A stretch of 64,000 bases of DNA, taken from assembly GCF_003333265.1 (NCBI RefSeq), contig NZ_QOLB01000091.1, forward strand, positions 1-64,000. Reading direction: 5' to 3'. The DNA comes from Candidatus Halocynthiibacter alkanivorans. GTDB taxonomy: Bacteria > Pseudomonadota > Alphaproteobacteria > Rhodobacterales > Rhodobacteraceae. A model generated the notes under the pieces. The model was not told where the DNA came from and did not search any database. It was given only the letters and a program-made list of their open reading frames with translations. Shown piece after piece: positions 40,026 to 49,361 of the stretch (the stretch's first letter is position 1; every line of letters begins with the position of its first letter). The position numbers were made by a program, and so were the translations under genes.

Positions 40026-41065
40026 GCTCCAAACTGACAGAATTGTGGCCCGAAGTTTATGATAAAACATCGGTTGGGTCAGATCGGTTTTTAACGCCCG
40101 GTCCTTCCTTTCTGAAACTGGAAAACGCGGTAAAAACCCGGCACTATTATTTCGTTCTTTTGCCAAAAATGACGATGCTTGCTTTCAGCTCTGCTGTGGA
40201 GCCTCTGCGTGTTGCCAACCAACTGACCGGGCAGTGCATTTACCGCTGGTATGTGATTTCGGAGGACGGCAAGTCTGTAGTTTGTTCAAATGGAATTTCG
40301 GTTGCCGTCGATTTTGCTTTGCACCCGGTTGAGCGGCAAGACACCATCATTGTGTGCTCGGGTCATGATGGCTATTCGGCGGCTGGATCAAAGACCCTGG
40401 GGATGCTGCAGTTGCACCATCGCCGCGGAGGTCAGGTCGGGGGCATATACACAGGCGCCTATACTTTGGCCCGTGCAGGGCTTCTTGAAGACTAGAAATT
40501 TACCCTGCACTGGGGCAACCAGCCCGCCTTTGAAGAGCGCTTTTCCAGGCTTGAGGTCTCGGCGCAGATTTATGAAAAAGACGCCGGTATAATTAACTGC
40601 GGCGGCGGGACTGCGGTCACGGATATGATGCTTGCGATAATTGAAGAAGATTATGGCCGCAAACTGACTCATCTGGTCATGGACATGTGTGTTCATGGCA
40701 AAAAACGGAATGCAGACACCAGGCAGAAAGCGTCGATTGCAACTACAATCAACAGCCGCAACGGGCGATTGATCAGGATCGTTCACCGGATGCAGGAAAA
40801 TACCGGAGAGCCGCTGAGTTTCGACGAACTGACGTGTCTCGAAGGTATTTCAAAACGTCCGATGGAACGGCTTTTCAAGCGGCATCCTGGTGTTGGCCCC
40901 TCACAACATTATATTAGTATTCGACTGGACTACGGTCGCAGCCTGGTCTTTGAAACCGACATGTCAGTAACGGAAATTTCGGTAGCTTGCGGCTTTTCCA
41001 GCTCGTCAGATTTTTTAAAGTCATACAAAAAACGATTTGGCGTATGTCAGAGTGCGGATATGTGA
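40022..41065 (+). pseudogene. GlxA-type AraC family regulator with one amber codon
   Basis: The frame of about 347 codons encodes an N-terminal DJ-1/PfpI-like domain (YFVLLPKMTMLAFSSAVEPLR, GGIYTGAYTLARAGLL) and a C-terminal AraC helix-turn-helix (MSVTEISVACGFSSSSDFLKSYKKRFG). A TAG at 40493-40495 follows LLED within the first domain, and the same frame continues with KFTLHW. The position corresponds to a residue often Tyr or Arg in relatives. The family Cys before TGA is replaced here by Tyr. It overlaps thrB by 4 bases; it probably once regulated the operon or neighbours. Confidence 0.82.
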
Positions 41066-41292
41066 GCGATACCTGTTGTCAACGCCGCAGCACCCTTGGG
41101 GGGGGCCAGCCCTGGTTGCATTTGCAGGCCAGCCGTAGTCCCACAGATATTGAAACTGAGACGTTTCAAAGCAGCAAAAGCAGGTCAAATTGGAAATATG
41201 GCCTTGGGCATCCAGTTACCAAGGTTGTCTGGGAACTGATCCCATATGTCCAGCGCTCCGGACTCCGGTGTTTCCGGAGCGTATGCGCCGGC

Positions 41293-42465
41293 TCAAAGCG
41301 AGGCCCGATAAATCCGGCGCGCATCTTGCCGCGTGAGGTTGCGGGGGTTGTTGGCCAACAGGCGGGTTTGCTTCATCGCGTCCCCGGCCAGGCGGTCGAG
41401 ATCGCTTTCCTTAATGCCGACGGCGCTCAGGTTTTTCTCCAGTCCCAGATCGACATTCAGCCGGATCAGGCGGGTGATGAAGTCATCGCAGATATCCTGA
41501 TCTGGTCGGTTTTTGTCGATCTCAGGAAACACATGTGGCGCAAGTTCTGCATATGCAACGCTGCAACATGGCGCGTTGAAACGCATCACCTCGGCCAAAA
41601 CCAGCGCATTCGAAAGACCATGCGGGACGTGAAACAAGCTGCCGATCGGATAGGCAAGCGCATGAACGGCGGCCACCGGCGAATTGGCAAAGGCTTGCCC
41701 GGCGAGCATCGAACCCAGCAGCATGTTGCTGCGGGCCTCGATATTGCTGCCGTTGCTGACCGCCTCGCGGATATTGGCCCCCAACAGATCCAGCGCCTGC
41801 ACCGCAAGGGACCTGGAGATCGGGTTATTGTTGGCGCTGGCTGAGGTATAGGCCTCAATCGCATGGACCATCGCGTCAACACCGGTCGCGGCGGTGATAT
41901 GGGGTGGCAGACCAACCGTGAGTTCGGCATCAAGCAGCGCAATATCAGGCAGAATGATCGGTGAGACAATTCCTTTTTTCTCTTGGCTGCCGGTGGTCAG
42001 GATGGACACCGCCGTGACCTCGGACCCGGTGCCTGCGGTGGTGGGGACCAGCACCAGCGGCAATCGGGTGCCGGTGGCCTGGTTAACCCCATAGGCGGCA
42101 TCAATCGGTTGCTCAGAGGCCGCCAGAAGGGCAATCACCTTGGCGACGTCCATCGAGCTGCCGCCGCCAAAGCCAACCACGCAGGCGATGTCACCGGCCC
42201 GCGCAATGTCAACGCCGTGAAGAACCGTCGTCGATTTCGGGTCAGGTTCAACCTGGTCAAAGACAGTGACCTTGAAACCGCAGGCCAGCAGGCTCGCCAG
42301 AGCAGGTTTGCAAAGCCCAAGTTTGACGATGCCCGGGTCGGTTACAAACAAGACTTCGCGGTGTGTCGTCGCGAATGGCAGCCCCTCCAGGATCTCCCCC
42401 AGTTGACCGGCACCCCCGATCAATTGACGGATCGACGCCGTGGTATTGAATACAAAATCGGTCAT
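41293..42465 (-). CDS. Iron-containing alcohol dehydrogenase
   Basis: A 390-residue NAD(P)-dependent dehydrogenase of the group III (Fe-ADH) family. GFGGGSSMDVAK (about 98-109) binds the cofactor, TTAGTGSE (about 141-148) binds phosphate, and the metal site is DAMVHAIEAY with PHGLSNAL further on, giving the Asp and His ligands. The substrate range of this family is broad (lactaldehyde, butanediol, maleylacetate and others) and not decidable here. Its start overlaps the last codon of a short upstream remnant (ATGA), suggesting it once formed an operon with that gene. Confidence 0.92.
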   Translation of the reverse strand: MTDFVFNTTASIRQLIGGAGQLGEILEGLPFATTHREVLFVTDPGIVKLGLCKPALASLLACGFKVTVFDQVEPDPKSTTVLHGVDIARAGDIACVVGFGGGSSMDVAKVIALLAASEQPIDAAYGVNQATGTRLPLVLVPTTAGTGSEVTAVSILTTGSQEKKGIVSPIILPDIALLDAELTVGLPPHITAATGVDAMVHAIEAYTSASANNNPISRSLAVQALDLLGANIREAVSNGSNIEARSNMLLGSMLAGQAFANSPVAAVHALAYPIGSLFHVPHGLSNALVLAEVMRFNAPCCSVAYAELAPHVFPEIDKNRPDQDICDDFITRLIRLNVDLGLEKNLSAVGIKESDLDRLAGDAMKQTRLLANNPRNLTRQDARRIYRASL

Positions 42466-42600
42466 GGTTCCCCCAATGCGACATCACGGGTCGTCATGAC
42501 GCTTATCTGCCCACGCTCAATTGCACAGACTTTATCCACCAGCCGCCCGGATTGGGTGCAATCAGGCTCTGAAACCAGCACCGATATGCGCCTGGATTTC
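42462..42600 (-). pseudogene. Possible ABC transporter ATPase C-terminal remnant
   Basis: On the minus strand a frame ending in TGA (overlapping the Fe-ADH ATG) reads ISVLVSEPDCTQSGRLVDKVCAIERGQI, resembling the H-loop and following strands of LivF-like ATPases (VLLVEQ, LADR, LERG). No Walker motifs are found upstream; a different frame occupies 42600-42660. It may be the tail of a deleted transporter gene. The call rests on one short segment. Confidence 0.35.
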
Positions 42601-43419
42601 AGATCGCGATCACCCCCACCAACCGCTGCGCCAAAACACTGCGCTGGCGGGCGATGAGCGTCAACCGCGCGAACAAATAATTATGAGCAAAAATCGCTCA
42701 TGTTGATGTTTGACCGCCTGCTCTCACAAGTGACTTGTAGAGAATGGTAAAATGGGTGTCAGCCTGACGACGCGGAACCGCTTGAATGCGCCTGGAGCCG
42801 CAAAGCTCCCATTCGTTGCATCGCGGATTGCTGTAATTCCGGGCTCGAACCAGCCGTTCGCTGTGGTCTGAATGAAGGTCAGCTAAGAGCCTGAAGTAGA
42901 ATAATACTGCGATTCAATGCAACGAGACCTGATATTAAGAACGCTCCGAATTTGACGCTGATCAGTGTCATCACCCGCCAACAATTTTTAAGCATGACTG
43001 CACCTCACGTGCCCGATAGCGACGGCGCGAAAAACCGACATGTCGCTCAGATGCTACGCTAACTGACAAAGTTAGCCACGGGTCCCAACCCGTCTCATCA
43101 ACGAGCGGTTTACCGGGACAAGACAGGCACAATTTAACAGGTGGACAGAACGCTGGGTTAAAAAACATCCACCACCGTCAACCATCTGATTTACATGATT
43201 AAATATGATTTAGATACCGCCCCCACACGGCTCTACGCTACTCGCTTACGCGTTGTTTTAAAAGATTATCAGGGCATCCATATCAGAGTGTGCAGGCGTT
43301 TGGGCAGGTGGACACAACAGACCCAAGGCGATCTCCAGACAGGGATTCCGAAAATTCGTTTTCCGACGCCCCTTTAGCCACTGCGGACAAACGTCAGGAA
43401 TTCTTCCGAATTGTGTCGA
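42601..43419. other. Gene-poor stretch with one dispersed repeat
   Basis: Only short unsupported frames are present. The segment 42853-42880 (GCCGTTCGCTG, then CTGAATGAAGG) matches a similar segment at 59214-59240. A T-loop-like GGTTCGAGCCC on the minus strand at 42841-42851 is not part of a tRNA. Codon-free composition and lower GC suggest eroded accessory DNA. Confidence 0.5.
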
Positions 43420-43659
43420 TCATTGATCGAAACCGGAGTCACCGAAACGCATCGCAGAGCCGGGGTCGGCTGGAAAAAAAATCGCCAGCTGATCCGCCAC
43501 TCTCACACAGATAACCCGGTTGTTCACTTTTGGGCTTGGCAACTTCTTGTCTGCAGCACTCCACGCTCTGAAGCACTCAGCCATAGTGTCATATTCCCCT
43601 AACCGACTTAATGTGTCGCCATTTGCCGAAATAGAAATCAAAAACAAGACCCATTTCAT
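43420..43659 (-). CDS. Small hypothetical protein
   Basis: A 79-residue protein starting at ATG 43659, with GGTGAG five bases upstream. The start MKWVLFLIS, followed by YDTMAECFRAW and an ICVRVADQ segment, gives the look of a real small protein family seen in proteobacteria rather than random sequence. One weak hydrophobic N-terminal stretch could act as a signal or anchor. No domain was recognised and it has no operon partner. Confidence 0.5.
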   Translation of the reverse strand: MKWVLFLISISANGDTLSRLGEYDTMAECFRAWSAADKKLPSPKVNNRVICVRVADQLAIFFPADPGSAMRFGDSGFDQ

Positions 43660-44134
43660 ACGTCTCACCATTTATCTATTTGTTTTTAAGCAGCAATCCC
43701 GCGGCCGGGTCAAACTCGCGTCACGTCAGCAGCCCCATGTACAAACCCGAGTATACTCTCATTCAAATTCCACGTCAGTTGACCAGAGTATCTATATGCA
43801 AAGAAGTTCCGTTTGCTTCCAGATTTCACTGCGCAAAGCCTGAATGAAACACCACGGAATATCAGACGGGGACGCAAGGTCCCATGCCCTGACGTTGCAC
43901 CCTTCAACCAACCAAAAGGTTCCGCCGCCCGGGACCCTTCGATTGCCTGGCGTCAGCGCATTTGGGTCCAATTCGGCTGATATACCGTTTCAGCTGAGCT
44001 TTCTGAAGGTTGATACTTCTTGCCACAACGCCGTCGGCAGGCATAACTTTAGCCTCAGGCCCCGCCTATTTGGGAAATATCTGATTATTTGAAGCTTAAC
44101 TCTGGTTGTTGATCGAAACTCTGGAACGAGAAAG
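43660..44134. other. 475-bp gap, no gene recognised
   Basis: This lies upstream of the MetE-C-like gene and presumably holds its promoter. No repeat or hairpin stands out. Confidence 0.45.
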
Positions 44135-45223
44135 GTGCATATTGTGCCGGTACAGAAAAAACCAATCGAAACCACCACCATAGGGTCCTTCCCCAAGCCG
44201 TCTTATGTCCCGGTACGCGACTGGTTTGACTTTGCCCGCGAGACCGGCGGCATGAACACCAGCCAGACCACGCGAGATTTTACCGCTGACAGTCAGAAAG
44301 ACACTGACAAGCATGAAGCGCTGTTCCTCCGTGCTGCCAAAGAGGTGATCGGCATTCAGGTCCGGGCTGGCATCTCCATCCCCACCGACGGCGAAGTGCG
44401 GCGCGAGAACTATATCCACTACCACTGCCGTCATCTGGAAGGGTTCGATTTTGTCGACCTGGAAAACCGGGTGCTGCGGGACGGGGCTTATGAAACTGAC
44501 CTGCCCGCGATCCGTCAGGCCGTCAGACACACTGGTAATTTCTACGGCGCGCATGATTTTAAGGCGAGCCAGGGTGTCAGTTCACGGCCCGTCAAGTTTA
44601 CGCTGCCCGGCCCGCTCACGATTATGGATACAACGGCCGACTGTTTCTACAACGACCGGCCCAGGCTGAATGCCGCGCTGGCAGAAACGGTGAACAAGGA
44701 GATACTCGCCCTGGTCGACGCCGGCTGCCAGTACATCCAGGTCGACGAGCCGCTGTTTGCCCGTCAGACCGCCGATGCTCTGAGCTTTGGCATGGAAGGG
44801 TTGGAGCGTTGCTTTCACGGCGTGCCCAAATCGGTAACCCGCGTGGTGCATATGTGCTGCGGATATCCCGATCACCTGGATGATCACGATTACAAAAAAG
44901 CGGACCCCGACAGCTATCACCGGTTAAGTGCGGCGATTGACGCGGCGGCCTTTGACCAGGTGTCTATTGAAGACGCTCATTGCTGCAACAATCTGGATCT
45001 GCTGGACAAGATGCCGTCCAAAACGGTGATATTTGGCGCGGTGGCCATTGCCAGCAGCCGGGTGGAAACCGTGGACGAAGTGGTCGCGCGTCTGCGCTTA
45101 GCACTTGAACACATTGACCGCGACCGCCTGGTGGTGGCGCCGGATTGCGGCCTCGGGCTGTTGCCCGCCGATCTGGCCGAGGCAAAGCTTACCGTGATGT
45201 GCAAGGCAGCGGCTTTGGTCTGA
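44135..45223 (+). CDS. MetE C-terminal-domain-like methyltransferase
   Basis: A 362-residue zinc enzyme equal to the catalytic C-terminal half of cobalamin-independent methionine synthase, without the N-terminal half. Zinc ligands are His239, Cys241, Glu279 and Cys338 (VHMC, IED, APDCGLG), and Asp204 in QVDEP is typical. Such stand-alone enzymes move methyl groups to homocysteine or a related thiol from methylated compounds. A GTG at 44135 is the likely start, though GTG 44144 is possible. The N-terminal TTTIGSFPKPSYVP is characteristic of the family. No methyl donor genes are adjacent, so the donor is unknown. Confidence 0.9.
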   Translation: MHIVPVQKKPIETTTIGSFPKPSYVPVRDWFDFARETGGMNTSQTTRDFTADSQKDTDKHEALFLRAAKEVIGIQVRAGISIPTDGEVRRENYIHYHCRHLEGFDFVDLENRVLRDGAYETDLPAIRQAVRHTGNFYGAHDFKASQGVSSRPVKFTLPGPLTIMDTTADCFYNDRPRLNAALAETVNKEILALVDAGCQYIQVDEPLFARQTADALSFGMEGLERCFHGVPKSVTRVVHMCCGYPDHLDDHDYKKADPDSYHRLSAAIDAAAFDQVSIEDAHCCNNLDLLDKMPSKTVIFGAVAIASSRVETVDEVVARLRLALEHIDRDRLVVAPDCGLGLLPADLAEAKLTVMCKAAALV

Positions 45224-45449
45224 CATCGGCACTAAAACGCCACGCAGTTGTTCGGTGGCCGTGTGCGGCTGGTCCGGGCGCTTTGCTGCCTTAGAATTCA
45301 TCAGCGCCATCGTCGTGGATAGCCAATTCAGTGGCATATCCCGGCGGCCAAGATCCGTTGATTACAGCGACACATCAGGACGCCGTCGTTTGGAGCAGGC
45401 GACCGCAGACTGAGTGCTTAACGTGTCCACTTTGGGCTCAGGCAGCCGT

Positions 45450-46703
45450 TCACCCTGCTCTCCCTGAATGCCCACTGTGTGGACGACGTGGACCTTGATC
45501 TGCCTGAGTTCTGGTCGTTTCATGTTGGCGTTGAAGGCGTTTGGATTTTGGCAAAAACAACCCCGCCGCAAATATGATCGCCGACGACATTGCGAGACCT
45601 GCGAACTGGAGATCAAATCCAAGCCCCGTGCGTTGCAGGAACGCAATTAGTGGTACTGCTGACGAGCCAACACCAAGCGACAGAACATATTCCACCGATA
45701 CAGCGCGAGAACGTACGCCCGCATCGAGATAATGCCCGATCAACCAAGTCGTTATCGGTATGGCCGCGAAGATCAGGGTGACTGCGAGCAGAGCCAGAGC
45801 AAGCGCGGCCCACCCTGTTGCCTGAGTAAGGGCGAGCAATAGAAATGTTTCTCCAGCGAGCAGGCTGAGAAAAACCGGGCGAGCACCGATCCGATCCAAA
45901 AGCTCACCGACGGGTAATTGAGCAAAGGCGGCAACCGCGAATACCAGCCCTGCTGATACCCCAACCCAAGCCAAATCAGCATTTTCATTCACAAGTCTTT
46001 CAGCGAGAAATTTGGGCAGAGAGATTGTCACCATGTTGAACACCATTCCGCCAAAAAGTGCCGCAACACAGATCACCAGAAACACGCTCCATTGAACGCG
46101 CCTGTTATGCTTTGTAACGACACACTTGTTGTTCACCGGGCTCGATACTGCAAGACGGCGATTTTTTCTGTTTCGAAGGATGAGCAAGCAACCGATGGCA
46201 ACTGATGCGACACCAGGCAATGCAAAAGCGGTTTGCCAGCTAAAGAACTGCGCAAGTATACCAGTCATGATCGCTGCTCCGGCCAGCCCCATGTTGCCAA
46301 AAACGCCATTGACCGCCAGCGCCCGACCAGAACGCAACCCGATTTGCGTCACATGGGCCAGTCCCACGGGATGGTAAATGGCCGCGAACAGGCCGAGCGA
46401 TGCAAGCCCAAACGTCATCGCCTTCGGCCCGGTCGCCAGAGAAATCCAGATGCTCGAAGCGCCGCACCCGATAAAAAAAACCGCAATGAGAGTGAGCCTG
46501 TCGATCCGGTCCCCAAACCAACCAGCCGGTAGGGTTCCAAGAGCAAACATGACGTAGAGTGGCGTTCCGAACAACAGCACATCGGCAAAGCTCATGCCCC
46601 AGGCAGGAGCAATGGCCAGCGCAGCTGTTGGAAAAATCAACAGGAAGAAGTGATCAAAAAAATGAGCCACGTTGATGAATTGAAGGGCTTCGTTGCGTGA
46701 CAT
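45450..46703 (-). CDS. Major facilitator superfamily transporter
   Basis: A 417-residue carrier with about twelve helices. GWFGDRIDRLTLIAV (about 61-75) is the MFS loop 2-3 motif, and ELLDRIGARPVFL is the matching motif in the second half. The C-terminal tail from about 385 is hydrophilic and Arg/His-rich. The ATG at 46703 has GGAGAG upstream. It is divergent from an AraC-family gene (68-bp gap), which is likely its regulator and suggests drug or metabolite export. Confidence 0.88.
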   Translation of the reverse strand: MSRNEALQFINVAHFFDHFFLLIFPTAALAIAPAWGMSFADVLLFGTPLYVMFALGTLPAGWFGDRIDRLTLIAVFFIGCGASSIWISLATGPKAMTFGLASLGLFAAIYHPVGLAHVTQIGLRSGRALAVNGVFGNMGLAGAAIMTGILAQFFSWQTAFALPGVASVAIGCLLILRNRKNRRLAVSSPVNNKCVVTKHNRRVQWSVFLVICVAALFGGMVFNMVTISLPKFLAERLVNENADLAWVGVSAGLVFAVAAFAQLPVGELLDRIGARPVFLSLLAGETFLLLALTQATGWAALALALLAVTLIFAAIPITTWLIGHYLDAGVRSRAVSVEYVLSLGVGSSAVPLIAFLQRTGLGFDLQFAGLAMSSAIIFAAGLFLPKSKRLQRQHETTRTQADQGPRRPHSGHSGRAG

Positions 46704-46771
46704 CTGTATCTCTCCGAGTTGTTTCTCGTAGTTGATATACCGCAGCTCTTATCTTACTGTCTGTCGACATA

Positions 46772-47527
46772 ATGACAAATTATACGCCTGAAATGCCAGA
46801 AAGTGACACGCTGGGGGTTGTCGGGTTAGCTTCGACCTACGATGCCGGCACCCTTATCGCATCCCATTCGCACACGGCGCACCAGATAGTGCACGCGATA
46901 TCGGGCACAATGCGGGTAACCGTGCAAAACAAAGTGTGGTTCGTGCCTCCGGCGCGCGCCTTGTGGATACCCGCCAAAACAATGCATGCTATACAATGCG
47001 TCGGACCTGTCGAAATGCGGACGGCTTACTTGAGCAAAGCCTGTCCTTCAGCGCATCCGGATGTTCTCGTGGTCTCAGTTTCTTCACTGATGCGCGAAAT
47101 TCTTATCCGTTTGACCGAACGTGATGGCACTGCCCTGAAACTGCTTTTGGCCGATGTCCTGCTTCTTGAAATGAGGCAAAGCATACGGGAACCGTTCAGC
47201 CTTCCCATCCCCAGTGATCCACGCATCGCAAGGCTCGCACTCCATTTGCAAAACACACCGGCAGACGGGACACCGCTCAATGTATGGGCAAAACGGTTGG
47301 GGTTTTCAGAGAGAAACCTTATTCGTCAAATCCGCACCCAAACCGGAATGACATTCAGAGAGCTCAGGCGCCTGACACGGATCATGATTGCTCTTGATAA
47401 GCTTTCGGCAGGACAATCCGTTACAACAACAGCGTTCGATGTAGGCTTTGAAACGCCAAGCGCCTTCATCCATGCGTTTAAGTCTCTAACCGGGAAAACG
47501 CCGCGACAGTTCATGTCCGGGAATTGA
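46772..47527 (+). CDS. AraC family regulator with cupin sensor domain
   Basis: A 251-residue regulator. Residues about 18-90 form a cupin (HSHTAHQIVHAISGTMRVTV and VPPARALWIPAKTMHAI), and residues 150-251 an AraC DNA-binding domain with helix-turn-helix TTTAFDVGFETPSAFIHAFKSLTGKTPRQFM. Family members with this layout control neighbouring transporter genes in response to a small molecule. The divergent MFS gene is the obvious target. The start at ATG 46772 has a weak ribosome-binding site. Confidence 0.9.
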   Translation: MTNYTPEMPESDTLGVVGLASTYDAGTLIASHSHTAHQIVHAISGTMRVTVQNKVWFVPPARALWIPAKTMHAIQCVGPVEMRTAYLSKACPSAHPDVLVVSVSSLMREILIRLTERDGTALKLLLADVLLLEMRQSIREPFSLPIPSDPRIARLALHLQNTPADGTPLNVWAKRLGFSERNLIRQIRTQTGMTFRELRRLTRIMIALDKLSAGQSVTTTAFDVGFETPSAFIHAFKSLTGKTPRQFMSGN

Positions 47528-47618
47528 AAGTTCAATCTCTGTTACACTTGTACAATTTTCGATAGCTACAAGGGGCTTACACCTGCCCTTCACCGCAGTG
47601 GGCACCACCGGCAGCAAT

Positions 47619-47684
47619 GGGCCGTTCGTGACAGGAATGGGAGCTGTTTACTGCGCCAGGCAAATTTCGGCGCGAAGGGCGGAT
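47619..47684. repeat. Dispersed degenerate repeat, copy 1
   Basis: About 66 bp, starting GGGCCGTTC and ending CGGCGCGAAGGGCGGAT, matching 49711-49787. The last 32 bp differ at 4 positions. It lies in the 388-bp gap (47528-47915) between the AraC gene and the MYG1-like gene, where nothing else was recognised. Confidence 0.6.
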
Positions 47685-47915
47685 CGCATGCGCAATTGGG
47701 CCGCCTCTGATCTGAAGCCGAGCTCCCGACAGGACCACAAGATATCTGTGATGTCGTTGATCGGGCGAAGATTTAGCAAGACGTAACCGCACTGATTGGT
47801 GGGCATTTTCTTTCGTGCAAATTAAATCTTGATCTGACTGCATACCTTTGACATCCATCTGAGGGCGGCCGGGCTGGTCGCCTTTTCCATTTGACCAACT
47901 CGTTGGAACGCGCTC

Positions 47916-48833
47916 ATGACCATCACCCATCTTGTCACCCATTCTGGCGGCTTCCATGCGGACGAACTGTTGTCCTCTGCCGTGCTCACCCGCCTGTTCC
48001 CTCAGGCGGAGCTGCTGCGCAGTCGGGATCGGCAATGGGTCACGCCGGCGGCCCATAAGATCATTTTTGATGTCGGGGGGGCCTGTGACGGCGAGGCACA
48101 GATTTTTGACCACCACCAACGTCCCGGCCCGCTGCGAGAGGATGGCCAGCCATTCAGCTCCTTTGGTCTGATATGGGCGCATTACGGGCGGGCGTATCTG
48201 GCAGCGATGGACGTGCCTGCGAATGACGTCGAGGCCATCCACAGCAAGTTTGACACCAAATTTGTACTGCCGATTGACCTGCTGGACAACGGCGCAATGG
48301 ATCCGTCTGTCGCCGGGCCACTGTCAATACTGACCCTGCCCGCGCTTTTGGGAAGCTTGAAGCCGGTATTTGACGATACGTCGCCAACGGCTGACGACGA
48401 TGCATTCTTTGCAGCTTTGCCCATTGCGCGGAGTTTTGTCGAAGCCCACATCCACAATCTCGCGGCGAAAGCCCGGGCACAGGGCATCGTGATCGAAGCA
48501 ATCGCCAAAGCTGACACATCGGCCATACTCGAGCTTCCCATGGGCATGCCCTACCGCTCTGCGCTCGATCAGGCGGAGGCCGACCACATGCTGTTCGTGA
48601 TCCATCCGCGCGGCGATGACTGGATACTCAACGGCATCAAGCTGTCAAATGATACCTTCGAGCAACGCGCCGATCTGCCCGCCGCCTGGGCTGGCCTGAC
48701 GGATAGCGCACTCGAAGATGTGAGCGGTGTCAAAGGCGCAAAATTTTGCCATAACGCTCGCTTTATTGCTGTTGCCAGCACACGCGAGGCGATCCTGGAA
48801 ATGGCTGATATTGCGGTGCAAGACGTTCAATAA
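47916..48833 (+). CDS. MYG1/UPF0160 family metal-dependent hydrolase
   Basis: A 305-residue protein of the MYG1 family, whose members are DHH-like metal-dependent exonucleases in eukaryotes. Key motifs are THSGGFHADE (8-17) near the N-terminus and IFDHHQ (about 63-68), matching the metal-binding set. The C-terminal half has PMGMPYRSALDQAEADHMLFVIHP. Bacterial function is uncertain; it may act on nucleic acids or nucleotides. The ATG at 47916 has GGAA upstream. It is a lone gene in a variable region. Confidence 0.9.
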   Translation: MTITHLVTHSGGFHADELLSSAVLTRLFPQAELLRSRDRQWVTPAAHKIIFDVGGACDGEAQIFDHHQRPGPLREDGQPFSSFGLIWAHYGRAYLAAMDVPANDVEAIHSKFDTKFVLPIDLLDNGAMDPSVAGPLSILTLPALLGSLKPVFDDTSPTADDDAFFAALPIARSFVEAHIHNLAAKARAQGIVIEAIAKADTSAILELPMGMPYRSALDQAEADHMLFVIHPRGDDWILNGIKLSNDTFEQRADLPAAWAGLTDSALEDVSGVKGAKFCHNARFIAVASTREAILEMADIAVQDVQ

Positions 48834-48884
48834 GGGCGGAAAGGAGCCGTTCGCTGCACACGTCGCCAAGTTCCGCTTACCCGA

Positions 48885-49032
48885 GACTGAGTATACTGAG
48901 TCCAACCGGGTCAAGTCACTCGGGAAGGACAGGCGGTTGGAAAGCCACGTTAACAGCGATCAGATTGACTGCGCCGAATGCTATATAATCAGTCCTTCTG
49001 GTATATTGCTCCTCGCACCAGTTGAGGGGCAA
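48885..49032 (+). repeat. Partial copy of the 82-residue gene 3' part (dead duplicate)
   Basis: A 148-bp segment about 80 percent identical by eye to 49261-49408. It preserves the codons for HVNSDQIDCAEC and the downstream bases, but lacks any signal-peptide part; the 5' end abuts sequence after the MYG1 gene. The reading runs on past the CxxC. It is likely a relic of a tandem duplication of the small secreted protein gene. Confidence 0.75.
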
Positions 49033-49112
49033 TATCGTAGAGAGGATATAGTTGACAAGCGGGCAGTCCGGATTCAGGAACGGAAATTCCTGACCAAATG
49101 GAGGTCTGAATT

Positions 49113-49361
49113 ATGCGATTATTAGGTACCCTGGTAGTGGCCGCAATGCTTGTTTTTACCACCGCTGCGGCGTCATATGCTGATTTGACGTTGCCGACGC
49201 CAGACGACAAGAAAGTTTTTGATGGCTTTGACAATCCGGCTCCTGGTGCCACGCATCCGAGTCTGAGTAAACCGAGTCCAACCGGTTCAGGTCACTCAGG
49301 AAGGACTGGCGCCTGGGAAGCCCACGTTAACAGCGATCAGATTGACTGCGCCGACTGCTAA
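49113..49361 (+). CDS. Small secreted protein with C-terminal CxxC
   Basis: An 82-residue protein: signal peptide ending near SYA (about residue 23), a short Pro/Ser/Gly-rich body and the terminal motif IDCADC (Cys79, Cys82). GGAGG lies eight bases before ATG 49113. The last part (about residues 50-82) and the following bases are duplicated at 48885. A C-terminal CxxC could bind metal or form a disulfide. No family was recognised. Confidence 0.65.
   Translation: MRLLGTLVVAAMLVFTTAAASYADLTLPTPDDKKVFDGFDNPAPGATHPSLSKPSPTGSGHSGRTGAWEAHVNSDQIDCADC

Noticed and set aside
37637-41065. Genetic-code change (TAG read as sense) as the main explanation
   Set aside because: Several intact genes in the window end in TAG, and thrB has an independent frameshift, so decay is the simpler account. 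Kept only as a test in the findings.
42800-42870. T-loop-like GGTTCGAGCCC on the minus strand, possible tRNA
   Set aside because: No acceptor stem, anticodon stem or D arm can be formed around it, and it lies in a dispersed repeat.
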